The notes below the pieces were generated by a model. That model ran no database searches, was not told the DNA's origin, and saw nothing but the letters and a program-made list of their open reading frames with translations. A DNA stretch of 64,000 nucleotides, taken from Dictyostelium firmibasis (Eukaryota; Evosea; Eumycetozoa; Dictyosteliales; Dictyosteliaceae). This document shows positions 47,305 through 61,189 of the stretch, one piece after another. Location of the stretch: the NCBI GenBank assembly GCA_036169595.1, contig CM069765.1, forward strand, positions 8,175,001-8,239,000. Reading direction: 5' to 3'. The position numbers and the translations under genes were made by a program. Position 1 is the stretch's first letter. Every line of letters starts with the position of its first letter.

Positions 47305-47712
47305 ATAATAAGTTTAAATAAATTTATTTTTTTGTTATTTAGCTGCCTCCCCCAAAAAAAAATATACAAATAATCACGTTATTATTTTTGTTTATATTAT
47401 ATTTTATAAAAAAAAAAGAAAAAGAGTTTTGTTGTGATTTTTTAAAATTGAATGAATAATATTAGATTAGTTTTTTTTATTTGAGGTACAAAATGAAACA
47501 AAAAAAAATAAAAAATTACAAAAATTTGATTAATTTAGATTTCTTTATAATAATTTTTTTACTAAAAAATTTTCAGATAACACGATTAATTTTTAAATTG
47601 TATTAATAATAAATGAAAAAAAATAAAAAAAATAATAAAAAATAAAAAAATAGATTTGTTGATCCAAATATATATATATTTGATAATATTCTATTTTTAT
47701 TTTCAAATATCT
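47217..47712. other. Intergenic region
   Basis: Poly-A blocks after the FUSC-type gene and convergent 3' flank of the small gene at 47713-47944. No ORF. Confidence 0.5.
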
Positions 47713-47944
47713 TTATTTGATAAATGATTTTGAAAGAATTGGAGTTTCATGTATTGTTTGTTTAACAGTTGTGGGTGGTTTAATGATAAAAGATCTGGAG
47801 GAACCACTACTTGTTGGTGACTATTTTTCAAAAAAAAAAAAAAAAAAAAAAAAATTGGAAATATTAATTGAAAAGGTATTATAAAAAAAGAAAAAAAAAA
47901 AAATGATAGAAACATACATGATAGAATGAAATTTTCTGTGACAT
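47713..47944 (-). CDS. Small spliced hypothetical protein (44 aa)
   Basis: Exons 47944-47918 (MSQKISFYH) and 47820-47713, phase 0, encoding SPTSSGSSRSFIIKPPTTVK and QTIHETPILSKSFIK after the splice. Intron donor GTATGT and acceptor ATAG are good, codons are typical, and the frame stops cleanly. Basic, Ser/Pro-rich, probably unstructured. No family recognised. It could be a very small regulatory or complex-associated protein. Confidence 0.55.
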
Positions 47945-48089
47945 ATTTTTTTTATAGTTGCGATCAATTAATAAAAAAAAAAAATTAAAAAAAAAAAAAA
48001 TATAAAAAAAAATTTTGTTTTTTATTTAAAATAGATATTTTTTTTATTTTATTTTATTTTATTTTATTTTTTTTGATTAATTTTTATTG

Positions 48090-48125
<36 letters not shown>

Positions 48126-48259
48126 CAATTATCTCAAAAGAAAACGAAAGGAGGGGTTGTAGTTGTAAAAAAAAAATATAAAAATAGAATTATTTAATAA
48201 AAGAGTATTATTTGAATATAATTTTTAAAAAAAAAAATTTAAAAAAAAAAAATAAATAA

Positions 48260-48301
<42 letters not shown>

Positions 48302-48667
48302 CAAAAAAAAAAAAAAAAAAAAAATTCAAAAAAAAATTCAAAAAAAATCAAAATTTTATTTATATGTACTTCTAAAAAAACTATTTGTATTATTATTATT
48401 ATTTTTTTATTTTTATATATTTTTTTTATTTATTTATCTATATGATTGTATAATTAAAAGACCAATATTGTGGTATTCTTTTTTTATATTTTGAAAATAT
48501 AACCAACGTCGCAGTGTATACATATAATTTTGGATTTTCTCTACCACTTTTTTATTTACTTATTGCGATAGATATTAAAGAGTTTAAAAGAGAATTTCAA
48601 TTTTAAAAAAAAAAAAAATAAAATAAACAATTATAGATATAGATATATATATATATATACATAAAGA
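47945..48667. other. Divergent intergenic region
   Basis: Very long poly-A runs (48081-48122, 48200-48340), a short GGAGGGGTTG at about 48150-48159, and TA repeats just before the TPLATE ATG. No gene. Confidence 0.5.
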
Positions 48668-51717
<3,050 letters not shown>

Positions 51718-51851
51718 ATTAAATATTATAATAAAATGATAAAAATAAAAAAATAATCAATAAAATAAAAATAATAAAATAATAAAAATAAATAAAAAAA
51801 TTAAAATTTATATATTATATATTTCTTTTTTCTTTTTTTTTTTTTTTAGAT

Positions 51852-52444
51852 TTATTCTTCTAAATTTATGGAACCTTTAAATTTAGCATAAAGTAAAACT
51901 TTTAATTCTTTATGTTTTTCATTAATATCATTAACATCACTATCTATCTTTTTAATATCTTCTTCGAGTTGGTTAATGTATTTTTCAATCATTGACTCTG
52001 CATCTTCTTTATTAACTTCTAAAAATGCTTCTCCCATTGAATATTTGAATTTTGAATCATCATCTGCAATAAATAAATCATCTTGTGAATCTGTTGCTTT
52101 CTCTAAATCTTCCTATAATAATTATTATTATTTAATTATAATTGTTGTGATAGTGTAAGTGATAATAATATAAAGTATTTTGGTAAGATATATATATATA
52201 TATATGTATATTTACTTGTTTTGATTTCTTTTCTCTAAGTAACTCGTGTTTTCTATTATTTAATCTACCAAAAAGGTTAATCATCTTTTGATCTGCTGCG
52301 CATACTTCAGTCTCTAAAACTTCTTCTGATTTGTCTAACTGTTTTTTTTTATTTTTTTTAGATTTATAGTTAATATCTCATGTTATAAACTTTATATATA
52401 ATTGAAACATTAATCTTAAATTATCATACCATAGTCTTTGACAT
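51852..52444 (-). CDS. pfdn4: Prefoldin subunit 4
   Basis: Beta-type subunit of the hexameric prefoldin (GimC) co-chaperone that hands unfolded actin and tubulin to CCT. Exons 52444-52430 (MSKTM), 52338-52216, 52112-51852; 132 aa (human about 134). Coiled coil 1 (DQKMINLFGRLNNRKHELLR), then DDLFIADDDSKFKYSMGEAF (the hairpin region with the characteristic FKYSMGEAFLE), and coiled coil 2 (YINQLEEDIKKIDSDVNDIN). Convergent with tplate. All exon phases are 0. Confidence 0.94.
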
Positions 52445-52531
52445 TTTTTAATTGTTTTATATATACAAAATGGGTATCGTTTTTGGGGTGAATATGAAGT
52501 GGGAATTTTTTTTCAAAATATAAAAAAAATC

Positions 52532-52562
<31 letters not shown>

Positions 52563-52833
52563 AACAATTGTATTGCCTCTAATACTAAATTTGTAAAAAA
52601 TTAATATAGTTATTAATTTATTAATAATGTAGGGTTTCTTTTTAACTTATTTAAAAATATTTAATTTTTTTATTAATAAAAATTTTTTTTTTATTTTTAT
52701 TTTTATTTATTTTTTTTTTTTTATTTTTTTTTTTTTTTAATTTTTTTTATTTTGGGTTTTTTTTATTTTTTCAATTTCATTTTAATTAATTTTCAATTTC
52801 ATTTAAATTAATTAATTTTTTTAAAAATATAAA
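52445..52833. other. Divergent intergenic region
   Basis: Between pfdn4 (minus) and the adenosyltransferase (plus). Poly-A and poly-T, GGGTATCG/GGGGTG patch at about 52472-52502 close to pfdn4, no gene. Confidence 0.5.
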
Positions 52834-53659
52834 ATGTCAGATAACGAAAAAGAAGAAAAGAAATTCACATCAAAGTTATACACAAAAACAGGTGATAAAG
52901 GAACATCTGCATTGTATAATGGTGAAAGACGTCCAAAAAATGATACTTTCTTTCATGCTTTAGGTTCAATTGACGAACTTTCTGCTTGCATAGGTGTCGC
53001 GTAAATATTTCTATTATCTTTGAACCTCTTAATGTGTATCTTTTATTTGATTTTAAAATTTTTTTTTTTTTTTTTTAAATTAGATTGGAATACTGTATCA
53101 TTGATAAAAATGGATTAGAGCCATACTTAGAAAGAATAGTTGGTGTTATGCTTGATGTTGGTGCTTGTATTGCAACTCCATTGGATAACTCACAAGAAAA
53201 ATACATTAAAAAGACTAAATTAGATGATAGAAAATATGTTGAGACCATAGAAAGATGGATTGATACCATAGATTCCCAATTACCACCATTAAAATTCTTT
53301 ATTATTCCTGTAAGTATTATAATTAATTATTATTATTACAAAAATAATAGTTAGTTCTTTTGAGAAGAAAAAAAAAAAAAAAAAAAACTTTTTCTAACCT
53401 TTTTAAAAAAAAAAAAATATATTTAAAGTGTAATGTTGGTTTAGCTAGTTCACACTTACACGTTGCAAGATCAGTTTGTAGAAGAGCAGAAAGAGAGGTT
53501 GTTGGTTTAACTAAATTTGGTTTAGTTCCAGAAGTAGTAGCAATCTTTATCAATAGATTAAGTGATTTCCTCTTTGCCGCAGCCAGATACGCAGCAATGA
53601 AGAGTGGAAAAGATGAAGCTTATTGGACTAGTAAAGGTACAAACTTTGATGATATTTAA
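52834..53659 (+). CDS. mmab: Cob(I)alamin adenosyltransferase (MMAB/PduO type)
   Basis: Transfers adenosyl from ATP to cob(I)alamin to make adenosylcobalamin, the cofactor of mitochondrial methylmalonyl-CoA mutase. Exons 52834-53000, 53084-53309, 53429-53659; 207 aa. N-terminal ATP loop [33 protein letters not shown], and the C-terminal signature [12 protein letters not shown] followed by [15 protein letters not shown]. All catalytic positions typical of PduO are present (Arg in CRRAER, Asn and Asp in NRLSD). No clear mitochondrial presequence: the N-terminus is short and acidic ([10 protein letters not shown]), so its location is uncertain. Implies this amoeba uses vitamin B12. Confidence 0.95.
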
Positions 53660-53790
53660 AATAAAAAAAAAAAATAAAAAAAAAAATAAATACAAAAAAC
53701 ATTTAATAAACAAATTTAAAAATTCAAAATCTTAATCTATAAGATCAAATATGATACAAATATCCACACATTTTCAACTATAGTTATTTT

Positions 53791-53960
53791 TTATTTTTTA
53801 TTATAATCTAAAACATTGAATGGTAATATTCCTTCATTATTTGAATTTATATTATAATAAAAAAAATAGTTCAATATTATCACAACTTTATCATCTTCAA
53901 ATGAGTTAGGAATCACCTATTCTAATTTTTTGAACTGTTTTAAGTTGTTGTGCTTAAAAA
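53791..53960 (-). pseudogene. Coding-like fragment on the minus strand
   Basis: One frame reads HNNLKQFKKLE, a stop, then VIPNSFEDDKVVIILNYFFY and YNINSNNEGILPFNVLDYNK-K with a clean stop. The internal TAG falls at a possible splice acceptor (TAG followed by GTGATT), so it might be the last exon of a gene. A second frame over the same bases (QQLKTVQKIRIGDS, stop) is also coding-like. No first exon with an ATG could be found upstream in the window, so I treat it as a relic. Origin unknown. Confidence 0.35.
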
Positions 53961-54204
53961 AAAAAAAAAATTAAAATTAAAATTATTTTTTTTTTAAAAA
54001 CCTGGTTTGGACAAAAAAATTTTAATTTTGAATTTTTTTTTATTTTTTTTTTTATTTTTTTTCAGTTTAGACACTTGACACTTTTAACATATATATCCAC
54101 TTTTTTATAATTACCCTTATTAATTAATTAATTGAAACAGTTTCATTTAATTTATCAATAAAAACCTATTATAAAGTCTTTCAACTAATTAGTATACTCT
54201 ATAA

Positions 54205-54288
54205 ATGAATAGAATCTTTAATAATACCACCAACCAATTATTAGAACTCTTCAACCTTTTTTCTCGTATCTCCCAAAAAATTGAATAA
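54205..54288 (+). CDS. Upstream ORF (27 codons) before the Na+/H+ exchanger
   Basis: Open frame in the likely 5' leader of the exchanger, MNRIFNNTTNQLLELFNLFS then RISQKIE and stop, ending 108 bp before the main ATG. Codons are typical for this genome. Could be a translation-attenuating uORF or a microprotein; equally it could be chance in leader DNA. Confidence 0.35.
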   Translation: MNRIFNNTTNQLLELFNLFSRISQKIE

Positions 54289-54396
54289 CATTTTGTGTTT
54301 TCTTTTTTTATTTTATTTAAAAGAAAACTAAAAAATTAAACTAAATAAATAGATAATAAATAAAAAATTAAAAAATTCACACAGAAATAAAAAACA

Positions 54397-56482
54397 ATGA
54401 AAAAGAAAACAGTATTCTTTTCGTTAATAATTATATTAGCAATACTTTTTAATCAAATATTAGAGATAAAAGGTAAAAATTCTAACATCAATAATGAAAC
54501 CAATAATTTAACTAGTGGTAATGGAATTGTAAGCGAGGAGAAAGTAGAAACTGAATGTAAGGATAATATAGGATGTGGCAGAAATGCAAGTAGATTGATA
54601 TTATCATTCCTTCTATTGGTATTACTTTCTATATTGGTAATCTTTGGTGTAACTAAGCTAAGTATTCATTATATACCTGAATCATTAGTGGTTGTTATCT
54701 ATGGTGTATTAATTGGTATCATCATTAAATATTTAAATGTATCAACATTTAATCATTTAGCATCTTACAATCCAAATGATTTTTTTTTATTCATTTTACC
54801 TTTTATTATTTTCGAAACTGGTTTAACTTTAAATAAAGTATGTATAATTTTCAAACATATACTTTTTTAAATAATTGTATAACTGACCTTATTATTTCAA
54901 AAAAAAAAAAAAATTTCAGAAAGAATTCTTTAAAAATATAAAAGCAATCTTAGTATTAGCAACTATTGGTACTCTTATAGCATTTTTATTATCAGGATTT
55001 GGATTATATTTATTAGGCATTTGGGGGGTATCACCTAAACTATCATTATTTGAAAGTTTATTAGTATCATCCATATCATCAGCTACAGATCCCGTTGCAA
55101 CATTAGGCATTTTTAAAGTATTAGATGTTGATCCAACATTATTTTTAATTGTATTGGGTGAGAGTATTCTAAATGATGCTGTATCGGTTATTCTTTATGA
55201 CTCAGTATTACAATATAATAGTGTCAGTGAACTATGGAAACCAGTGTTAATTTTCTTTGGTATTTCTATTGGTAGTGTTATAGTTGGTATATTAATATCA
55301 ATGATATTAACATTAATACTAAAATATACAACAACAAAATTAACAACCTCATCAACAACAGCAGAACCATCATCGATGATAGCAGTGTCAGATTTAATAA
55401 TATTTAGATTATTAGAAATTATTTTAATAGTTATATTATCATATTCTTCATACATAATAGCCGATTCAATTTATTTGTCAGGAATTTTATCATCATTCTT
55501 TTGTGGTATAACATCAAGTCATTTCATGTACAAATCACTATCAATGGAAACTAAACACTCACTTTCACAACTATTTAGAATGATTTCGTTTGTTGGTGAA
55601 ACTATTGTTTTCATTTACATTGGTTTAGTTTTACCAAATTTTAATTTTCAATTTAATATTCAATTATTAGTTTGGACTTTCCTTTTGTTATTAGTTTCAA
55701 GAGCAATTTCAATATTTCCAACATTTTTAATAATTAATAAATTAAATAATAATAATAGTAATAACAATAACAATAATAATGATAGAAATAATAATAATAA
55801 TGGTAATAAAGTATCATTAGGAATTCAAGTTGTAGTTTGGGTATCAGGATTAAGAGGAGCAATTTCATTTTCATTAATGGAAGAAAGTGAAATTGAAGAA
55901 AATGTTTCACCAGAATCTTCAAAATTATTAAGAACCGATATTTTAATGATTGTTTATACAACATTATTTATTTTTGGTTCCTTAACTTACCCACTATTGA
56001 AATTATTAAAGATTAGAACCAATGTTACAACGTCTGAAGATCAAGATATTGAAGATAGTGATAATGTTGGTGACAATAATAAATTATTGAATAGCTTAAA
56101 ACATCGTTCTGGACCTTTCATTAAATTGGTCAAATATTATATTTATTTAGATAATTTCTTATTGAATTTCTTTTCAAATAAAAGAGCCAACTCACCACGG
56201 ATCAAATCATCAATATCATCAAATTCAAATGAAAGTGATAGTGATGATAAAAACATTGATAGCAGTAGTGGCATTGGTAGTGGTAGTGGTGGAAAAGCAG
56301 GTGATATTCAAATGAAAATCCTTCATAACAGACATTATAGTTTCAATAAGGATGATGAAGATTATGATGATAATCAAACTCAAAATGAAAGTAATAGTGG
56401 CAGAGAGTTATTATTCTCAATGGATAGCGAAAATGAGACAACATCAACAAATAACACCAACAATAATAGTGGATCATCTTGA
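54397..56482 (+). CDS. Na+/H+ exchanger (CPA1/NHE family)
   Basis: Electroneutral cation/proton antiporter controlling cytosolic or organelle pH. Exons 54397-54837 and 54920-56482, phase 0, 667 aa. Signal-like hydrophobic N-terminus, then about 12 membrane helices with the NHE blocks FILPFIIFETGLTL (TM4-like), SSISSATDPVATLGIFK (the conserved A-T-D-P-V), VLGESILNDAVSVILYDSV (the ND motif of the ion-binding site), GETIVFIYIGLVL, and VWVSGLRGAISFSL (Arg in TM11). All ion-binding residues are present. A cytoplasmic Asn insertion between TMs and a Ser/Asp-rich tail (about 160 aa) are low complexity. Motifs are closest to intracellular-type NHEs, but the subtype is not certain. Confidence 0.94.
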
Positions 56483-56687
56483 AGTAGGCATTTCACCGTT
56501 ATTAAAAATCAAATAATAAATATAATAAATATAAAAATAATAAAAAAACAATAAAAATAATAAAAATAATAAAAATAATAAAAATAATAAAAATAAAACT
56601 TTTTTTTTTTGGTATTTTTAATTTTTTTATTCCAAAAATACAATATAAAAGTACATTATTTACAAGGGAGGCTTCCAATCAATTCAA

Positions 56688-56885
56688 TTATAAAATATTG
56701 TGGCAATATTTACATTGGGTATATTTATCTCCAAGGTTTGCGCTTATTAAATTAATGGATTGTTGTTGTTGTTGTTGTTTTTGTTGAAAATTTGAATTGT
56801 TTATTGAATTTTTATTTAAAACATTGTTGTTTCCCTGTTTCATATTAATTATAGAAGTAATTGAACCTTTTTTTAAAATAATTAG

Positions 56886-56923
<38 letters not shown>

Positions 56924-56955
56924 GATAATAGTATACACTTACTTAAAATTGACAT
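56688..56955 (-). CDS. HssA-like small spliced protein (63 aa)
   Basis: Two exons, 56955-56943 (13 nt) and 56866-56688, GTAAGT donor, AAAG acceptor, phase 1. Begins MSILSSITSIINMKQGNNNV; middle is Asn/Gln-rich (a QKQQQQQQ run), ends DKYTQCKYCHNIL with a CxxC. The opening MSILSSITSI with an intron after four codons is typical of the HssA/2C/7E family of tiny, prestalk-expressed Dictyostelium proteins, which end in Cys/Gly-rich tails. GT-rich boxes at 57436-57469 lie about 480 bp upstream. Function unknown in the family. Confidence 0.65.
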
Positions 56956-57256
56956 ATCTTTACTATACAAATAAAATTGTTTTTTTTGATCAAATGATTT
57001 TATTATAAATTGAAAAATTGTTTAAATAAAAAACTTTTTTTTATATTTAAAATTATTATGAAAAAAAAAAAAAAAAAATTAAAATAATATAAAATAAAAC
57101 AAATTATAAATAATATGATTATTTCTTTTAAAAACACAAAATTGGTTATCATCATTTGATGATATTTTTAACTATTTTTTTGTACCCTTTTTAGTGTAAA
57201 TCCTAACTACCTTCAAAATAATTAAAAGTTATTTAATCATAAATTCTCACACCCAA

Positions 57257-57291
<35 letters not shown>

Positions 57292-57435
57292 AAAATTGAA
57301 TTGTTTAAAGAATAAACAAACAAAATAGCCCTAATTGTTTTTTTTTTTTAAAAAAAATTATCAATAATATTGTTTAGAATCTGTTAAATATATAAGTGGG
57401 GGAAACTTTTTTTTTTTTTTTTTTTTGGTAATAAC

Positions 57436-57469
57436 TTGTGTGTGGTTAGTGTGTGTGTGTGTGTGTGTG
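57436..57469. promoter_or_regulatory. GT-rich box (possible GBF G-box)
   Basis: TGTGTGTGG followed by a GTGTGTG run. GT/CA-rich boxes of this kind are bound by the developmental activator GBF in Dictyostelium. It sits upstream of the HssA-like gene (minus strand), whose family is developmentally induced. A plain microsatellite is the alternative. Confidence 0.35.
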
Positions 57470-57803
57470 ATATGGATGTGATTTGAACATGTTCATTTAT
57501 GATGTTGATTATTTTTATTAACATATTGGTATAAACTATATATATATATATAATCTAGTGTGATATATTTTTATTAAAACACACTGATTAAAAGTGATAA
57601 ATCACTAAAAAAATAATTTTTATTCAAAATTTAAGTTTTATTGTTTTTTTTTTATATTTATTTTTATATTTTTAATAAAAAGTTTTTTCTTTTTTTTCAT
57701 TCTTTTATTATTTAATAATTTTTAGGGTATTTTTGAAAGGAAAAAAATTGATAATTACTTTGGTTGAGGTGCAACCAAATTTTCACATAAAACTTGTTGT
57801 TTT

Positions 57804-57878
57804 GGGTTATGGTTACATAATTTTTATAGAAACTATAATAATAATATGGTTTCTATAAAAATAATGTAACCATAACCC
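57804..57878. repeat. 30-bp near-perfect inverted repeat (hairpin, 15-nt loop)
   Basis: Left arm 57804-57833, right arm 57849-57878; 29 of 30 positions pair when one arm is reverse-complemented, with a single mismatch and an A/T loop at 57834-57848. Arms have mixed composition (GGGTTATGGTTACAT / ATGTAACCATAACCC), so this is not a low-complexity artefact. It could be a stem-loop RNA, a regulatory palindrome, or a miniature inverted-repeat element. Confidence 0.85.
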
Positions 57879-57882
57879 ATAA
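57875..57882 (+). promoter_or_regulatory. DUSE-like box ACCCATAA
   Basis: Exact match to the Dictyostelium upstream sequence element consensus (A/T)CCCA(C/T)AA found about 60 bp before many small non-coding RNA genes. It overlaps the end of the right arm of the inverted repeat. The RNA start would then be near 57935-57945. Confidence 0.35.
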
Positions 57883-57913
57883 TAGTTTTTATTAGTCATG
57901 CAAGCAATTATTT

Positions 57914-58032
57914 AAATAATTGAAAATTGAGATTTTACATGGCTTGAAACTTTTATTTTATTGCATTTGAAAAATTAAAATAATTGAAAATTGAGATTTT
58001 ACATGGCTTCAAACCTTTATTTTATAGCATCT
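57914..58032 (+). repeat. Tandem ~53-bp units spaced 64 bp apart
   Basis: Units begin at 57914 and 57978; each starts AAATAATTGAAAATTGAG, continues with ATTTTACATGGCTT and ends TGCAT or AGCAT. The copies differ at a handful of positions. A small hairpin GCATCT-(A)n-AGATGC follows at 58027-58047. The duplication has no coding frame. Confidence 0.8.
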
Positions 58033-58500
58033 AAAAAAAAAAGATGCCTCAAAAATTAAAAAAATAAGTTATTTACTTTCAAGCATATCAAAATTAAAAT
58101 TTATATAGCAATTTTTTTTTTTTTTTTTTTTTTTTAAAGTACCACCTTTTATTTTTGTAATAGGTCTTTTTTTACTATTTTTTGGTTTAAAATTTTTTGT
58201 TCCAAATAAAAAATGAAAATAAATTTATTACCATAATAGCATATGCTGAATATGTTTAATAATTCAAATTTTTTTAAAATTAAAAAACAAAAAAATTAAA
58301 ATAAAAAAAAAAAATTAAAATTATATTAGATAGGTAATTTCCTTATATAAGTCAACTGGTTTATGATGTGCTGTATTATTTAAAATTTTTTTTTTTTTTT
58401 TTATTAATTTTTTTTTGAATAAAGTTAAGTTAAGAAATTCAATTTTAAATAAAAAAAATATAATAGAAAATCATTATTTTCAAAAAAAAAATTCAGAATT

Positions 58501-58585
58501 GCCAGTGTAGTATAGTGGTAATACATTTCTCTCGTATTTACAATACAGCGAAGAAGGATCCCGTGTTCGATTCACGGCTTTGGCA
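58501..58585 (+). tRNA. tRNA-Thr(CGT) with a 14-nt intron
   Basis: Folds as a cloverleaf: acceptor GCCAGTG/CTTTGGC (one T-T mismatch, one G-T), D-arm GTAT...ATAC with AGTGGTA loop, anticodon stem TTTCT/AGAAG, T-arm CCGTG-TTCGATT-CACGG, discriminator A58585. The anticodon loop is CTCGTAA once a 14-nt intron after position 37 (about 58537-58550) is removed, giving anticodon CGT (Thr, ACG codons). Internal A-box (TAGTATAGTGGT) and B-box (GTTCGATTC) are present, and a T-run for Pol III termination begins at 58590. Mature length 71 nt. ACG is a rare codon in this genome. Confidence 0.88.
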
Positions 58586-58588
58586 GTA

Positions 58589-58619
<31 letters not shown>

Positions 58620-58663
58620 CTTCCTCCACAGTCGATTGGACCTAATGTAGAATGGCGCGTAGC

Positions 58664-58683
58664 AATAGTGGGTAAAAGATACC
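58664..58683 (+). repeat. 20-bp direct repeat flanking histone H3, copy 1
   Basis: AATAGTGGGTAAAAGATACC, about 100 bp upstream of the H3 start codon. A second copy at 59282-59301 (17 of 20 identical) lies about 100 bp after the stop codon. Confidence 0.6.
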
Positions 58684-58765
58684 AAAAAAAAACTTACACT
58701 ACACTCGATTGAAAATAATTATTTCCTCTATATTATATATTTCACACTATCAATTTTAATTTAAG

Positions 58766-59182
58766 ATGGCCCGTACAAAACAAACCGCAAGAAAATCAAC
58801 TGGTGCTAAAGTACCAAGAAAGCATTTGGGTAATAAATCATCCCACTCCAACAAATCTTTCCCATCAACCCAAGGTTTGAAGAAAACTCATCGTTTCAGA
58901 CCAGGTACTGTCGCACTCAGAGAAATCCGTAGATACCAAAAGTCATCTGAACTCTTAATCAAGAAGTTACCATTCCAACGTTTAGTTAGAGAAATCGCTC
59001 AAGAATTCAAAACTGATCTTCGTTTCCAAGCTGCTGCCATCCAAGCTCTTCAAGAAGCCTCAGAAGCTTACTTGGTTGGTCTCTTCGAAGATACCAATTT
59101 ATGTGCTATCCACGCTAAACGTGTCACTATCATGGTTAAAGATATTCAATTAGCCAGACGTATCAGAGGTGAACGTGCTTAA
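58766..59182 (+). CDS. Histone H3 with divergent N-terminal tail
   Basis: Nucleosome core histone. Intronless, 138 codons before the stop, versus 136 in animals. Tail [20 protein letters not shown] keeps K4, K9, K14 and K18. The usual ATKAARKSAP around K27 is replaced by [12 protein letters not shown], with two extra residues before [20 protein letters not shown]. The fold helices are standard ([52 protein letters not shown]). Codons are richer in C-ending forms than neighbours, indicating high expression. Followed by a histone-type 3' stem-loop, which suggests replication-linked expression. Upstream ATTGG (inverted CCAAT) at about 58634-58638. Confidence 0.97.
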   Translation: MARTKQTARKSTGAKVPRKHLGNKSSHSNKSFPSTQGLKKTHRFRPGTVALREIRRYQKSSELLIKKLPFQRLVREIAQEFKTDLRFQAAAIQALQEASEAYLVGLFEDTNLCAIHAKRVTIMVKDIQLARRIRGERA

Positions 59183-59337
59183 AATTATTACAAATTTCAA
59201 TTGAAACCAATAGAGTGTAACCACTCCAAAGGTGTTTTTTAACACCACACAAAAAAACAAAAAAAAAAAAAAAAAAAAAAAAATAGTGGGTAAAAATCAC
59301 CAAAAAATAATAATCGGAAATAAAAAAATATTTATTT

Positions 59338-59386
<49 letters not shown>

Positions 59387-59493
59387 TGTTTATATGAATT
59401 TTCAAATAATATTTCCCGGCTACATATAATATAATATAATATATTTAAATAACCATAGAGTTTAATTTGAAATTATATTTAATTCTTTATTTT

Positions 59494-59535
<42 letters not shown>

Positions 59536-59635
59536 TCCCAATCTATTTTTTTATTTTTTTTTTATATTTTTTATTTTTTTTACTTTATTTTTATTTTTGT
59601 GAAAAAAATCCAACAAAGAAAAAAAAAGTGGTAGA
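59183..59635. other. H3 3' region and intergenic
   Basis: Contains the stem-loop (59226-59250), the second copy of the flanking repeat (59282-59301), and then poly-A/poly-T up to the next gene. No ORF with coding character. Confidence 0.6.
59226..59250 (+). promoter_or_regulatory. Histone mRNA 3' stem-loop
   Basis: CCAAA-GGTGTT-TTTT-AACACC-ACAC: a perfect 6-bp stem with a 4-nt T loop, preceded by CCAAA and followed by ACAC, 44 bp after the H3 stop codon. This is the layout of the metazoan histone stem-loop bound by SLBP (CCAAA, 6-bp stem starting GG, 4-nt pyrimidine loop, ACC/ACA tail). Likely the site directing 3' end processing without polyadenylation. Confidence 0.75.

Positions 59636-61189
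<1,554 letters not shown>

Larger units (their letters stand above)
53660..54396. other. Intergenic region with coding-like fragments
   Basis: Holds a minus-strand coding-like fragment at 53791-53960 and a 27-codon upstream ORF (listed separately). The rest is A/T-rich with no other gene. Confidence 0.5.
56956..58500. other. Long intergenic region with unexplained structure
   Basis: Between the HssA-like gene and the tRNA. It holds the GT-rich box, a small palindrome AGTGAT-AA-ATCACT at about 57592-57605, the 30-bp inverted repeat, DUSE-like box, tandem duplication and hairpin described separately. 58100-58480 is A/T-rich without further signals. Confidence 0.6.
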
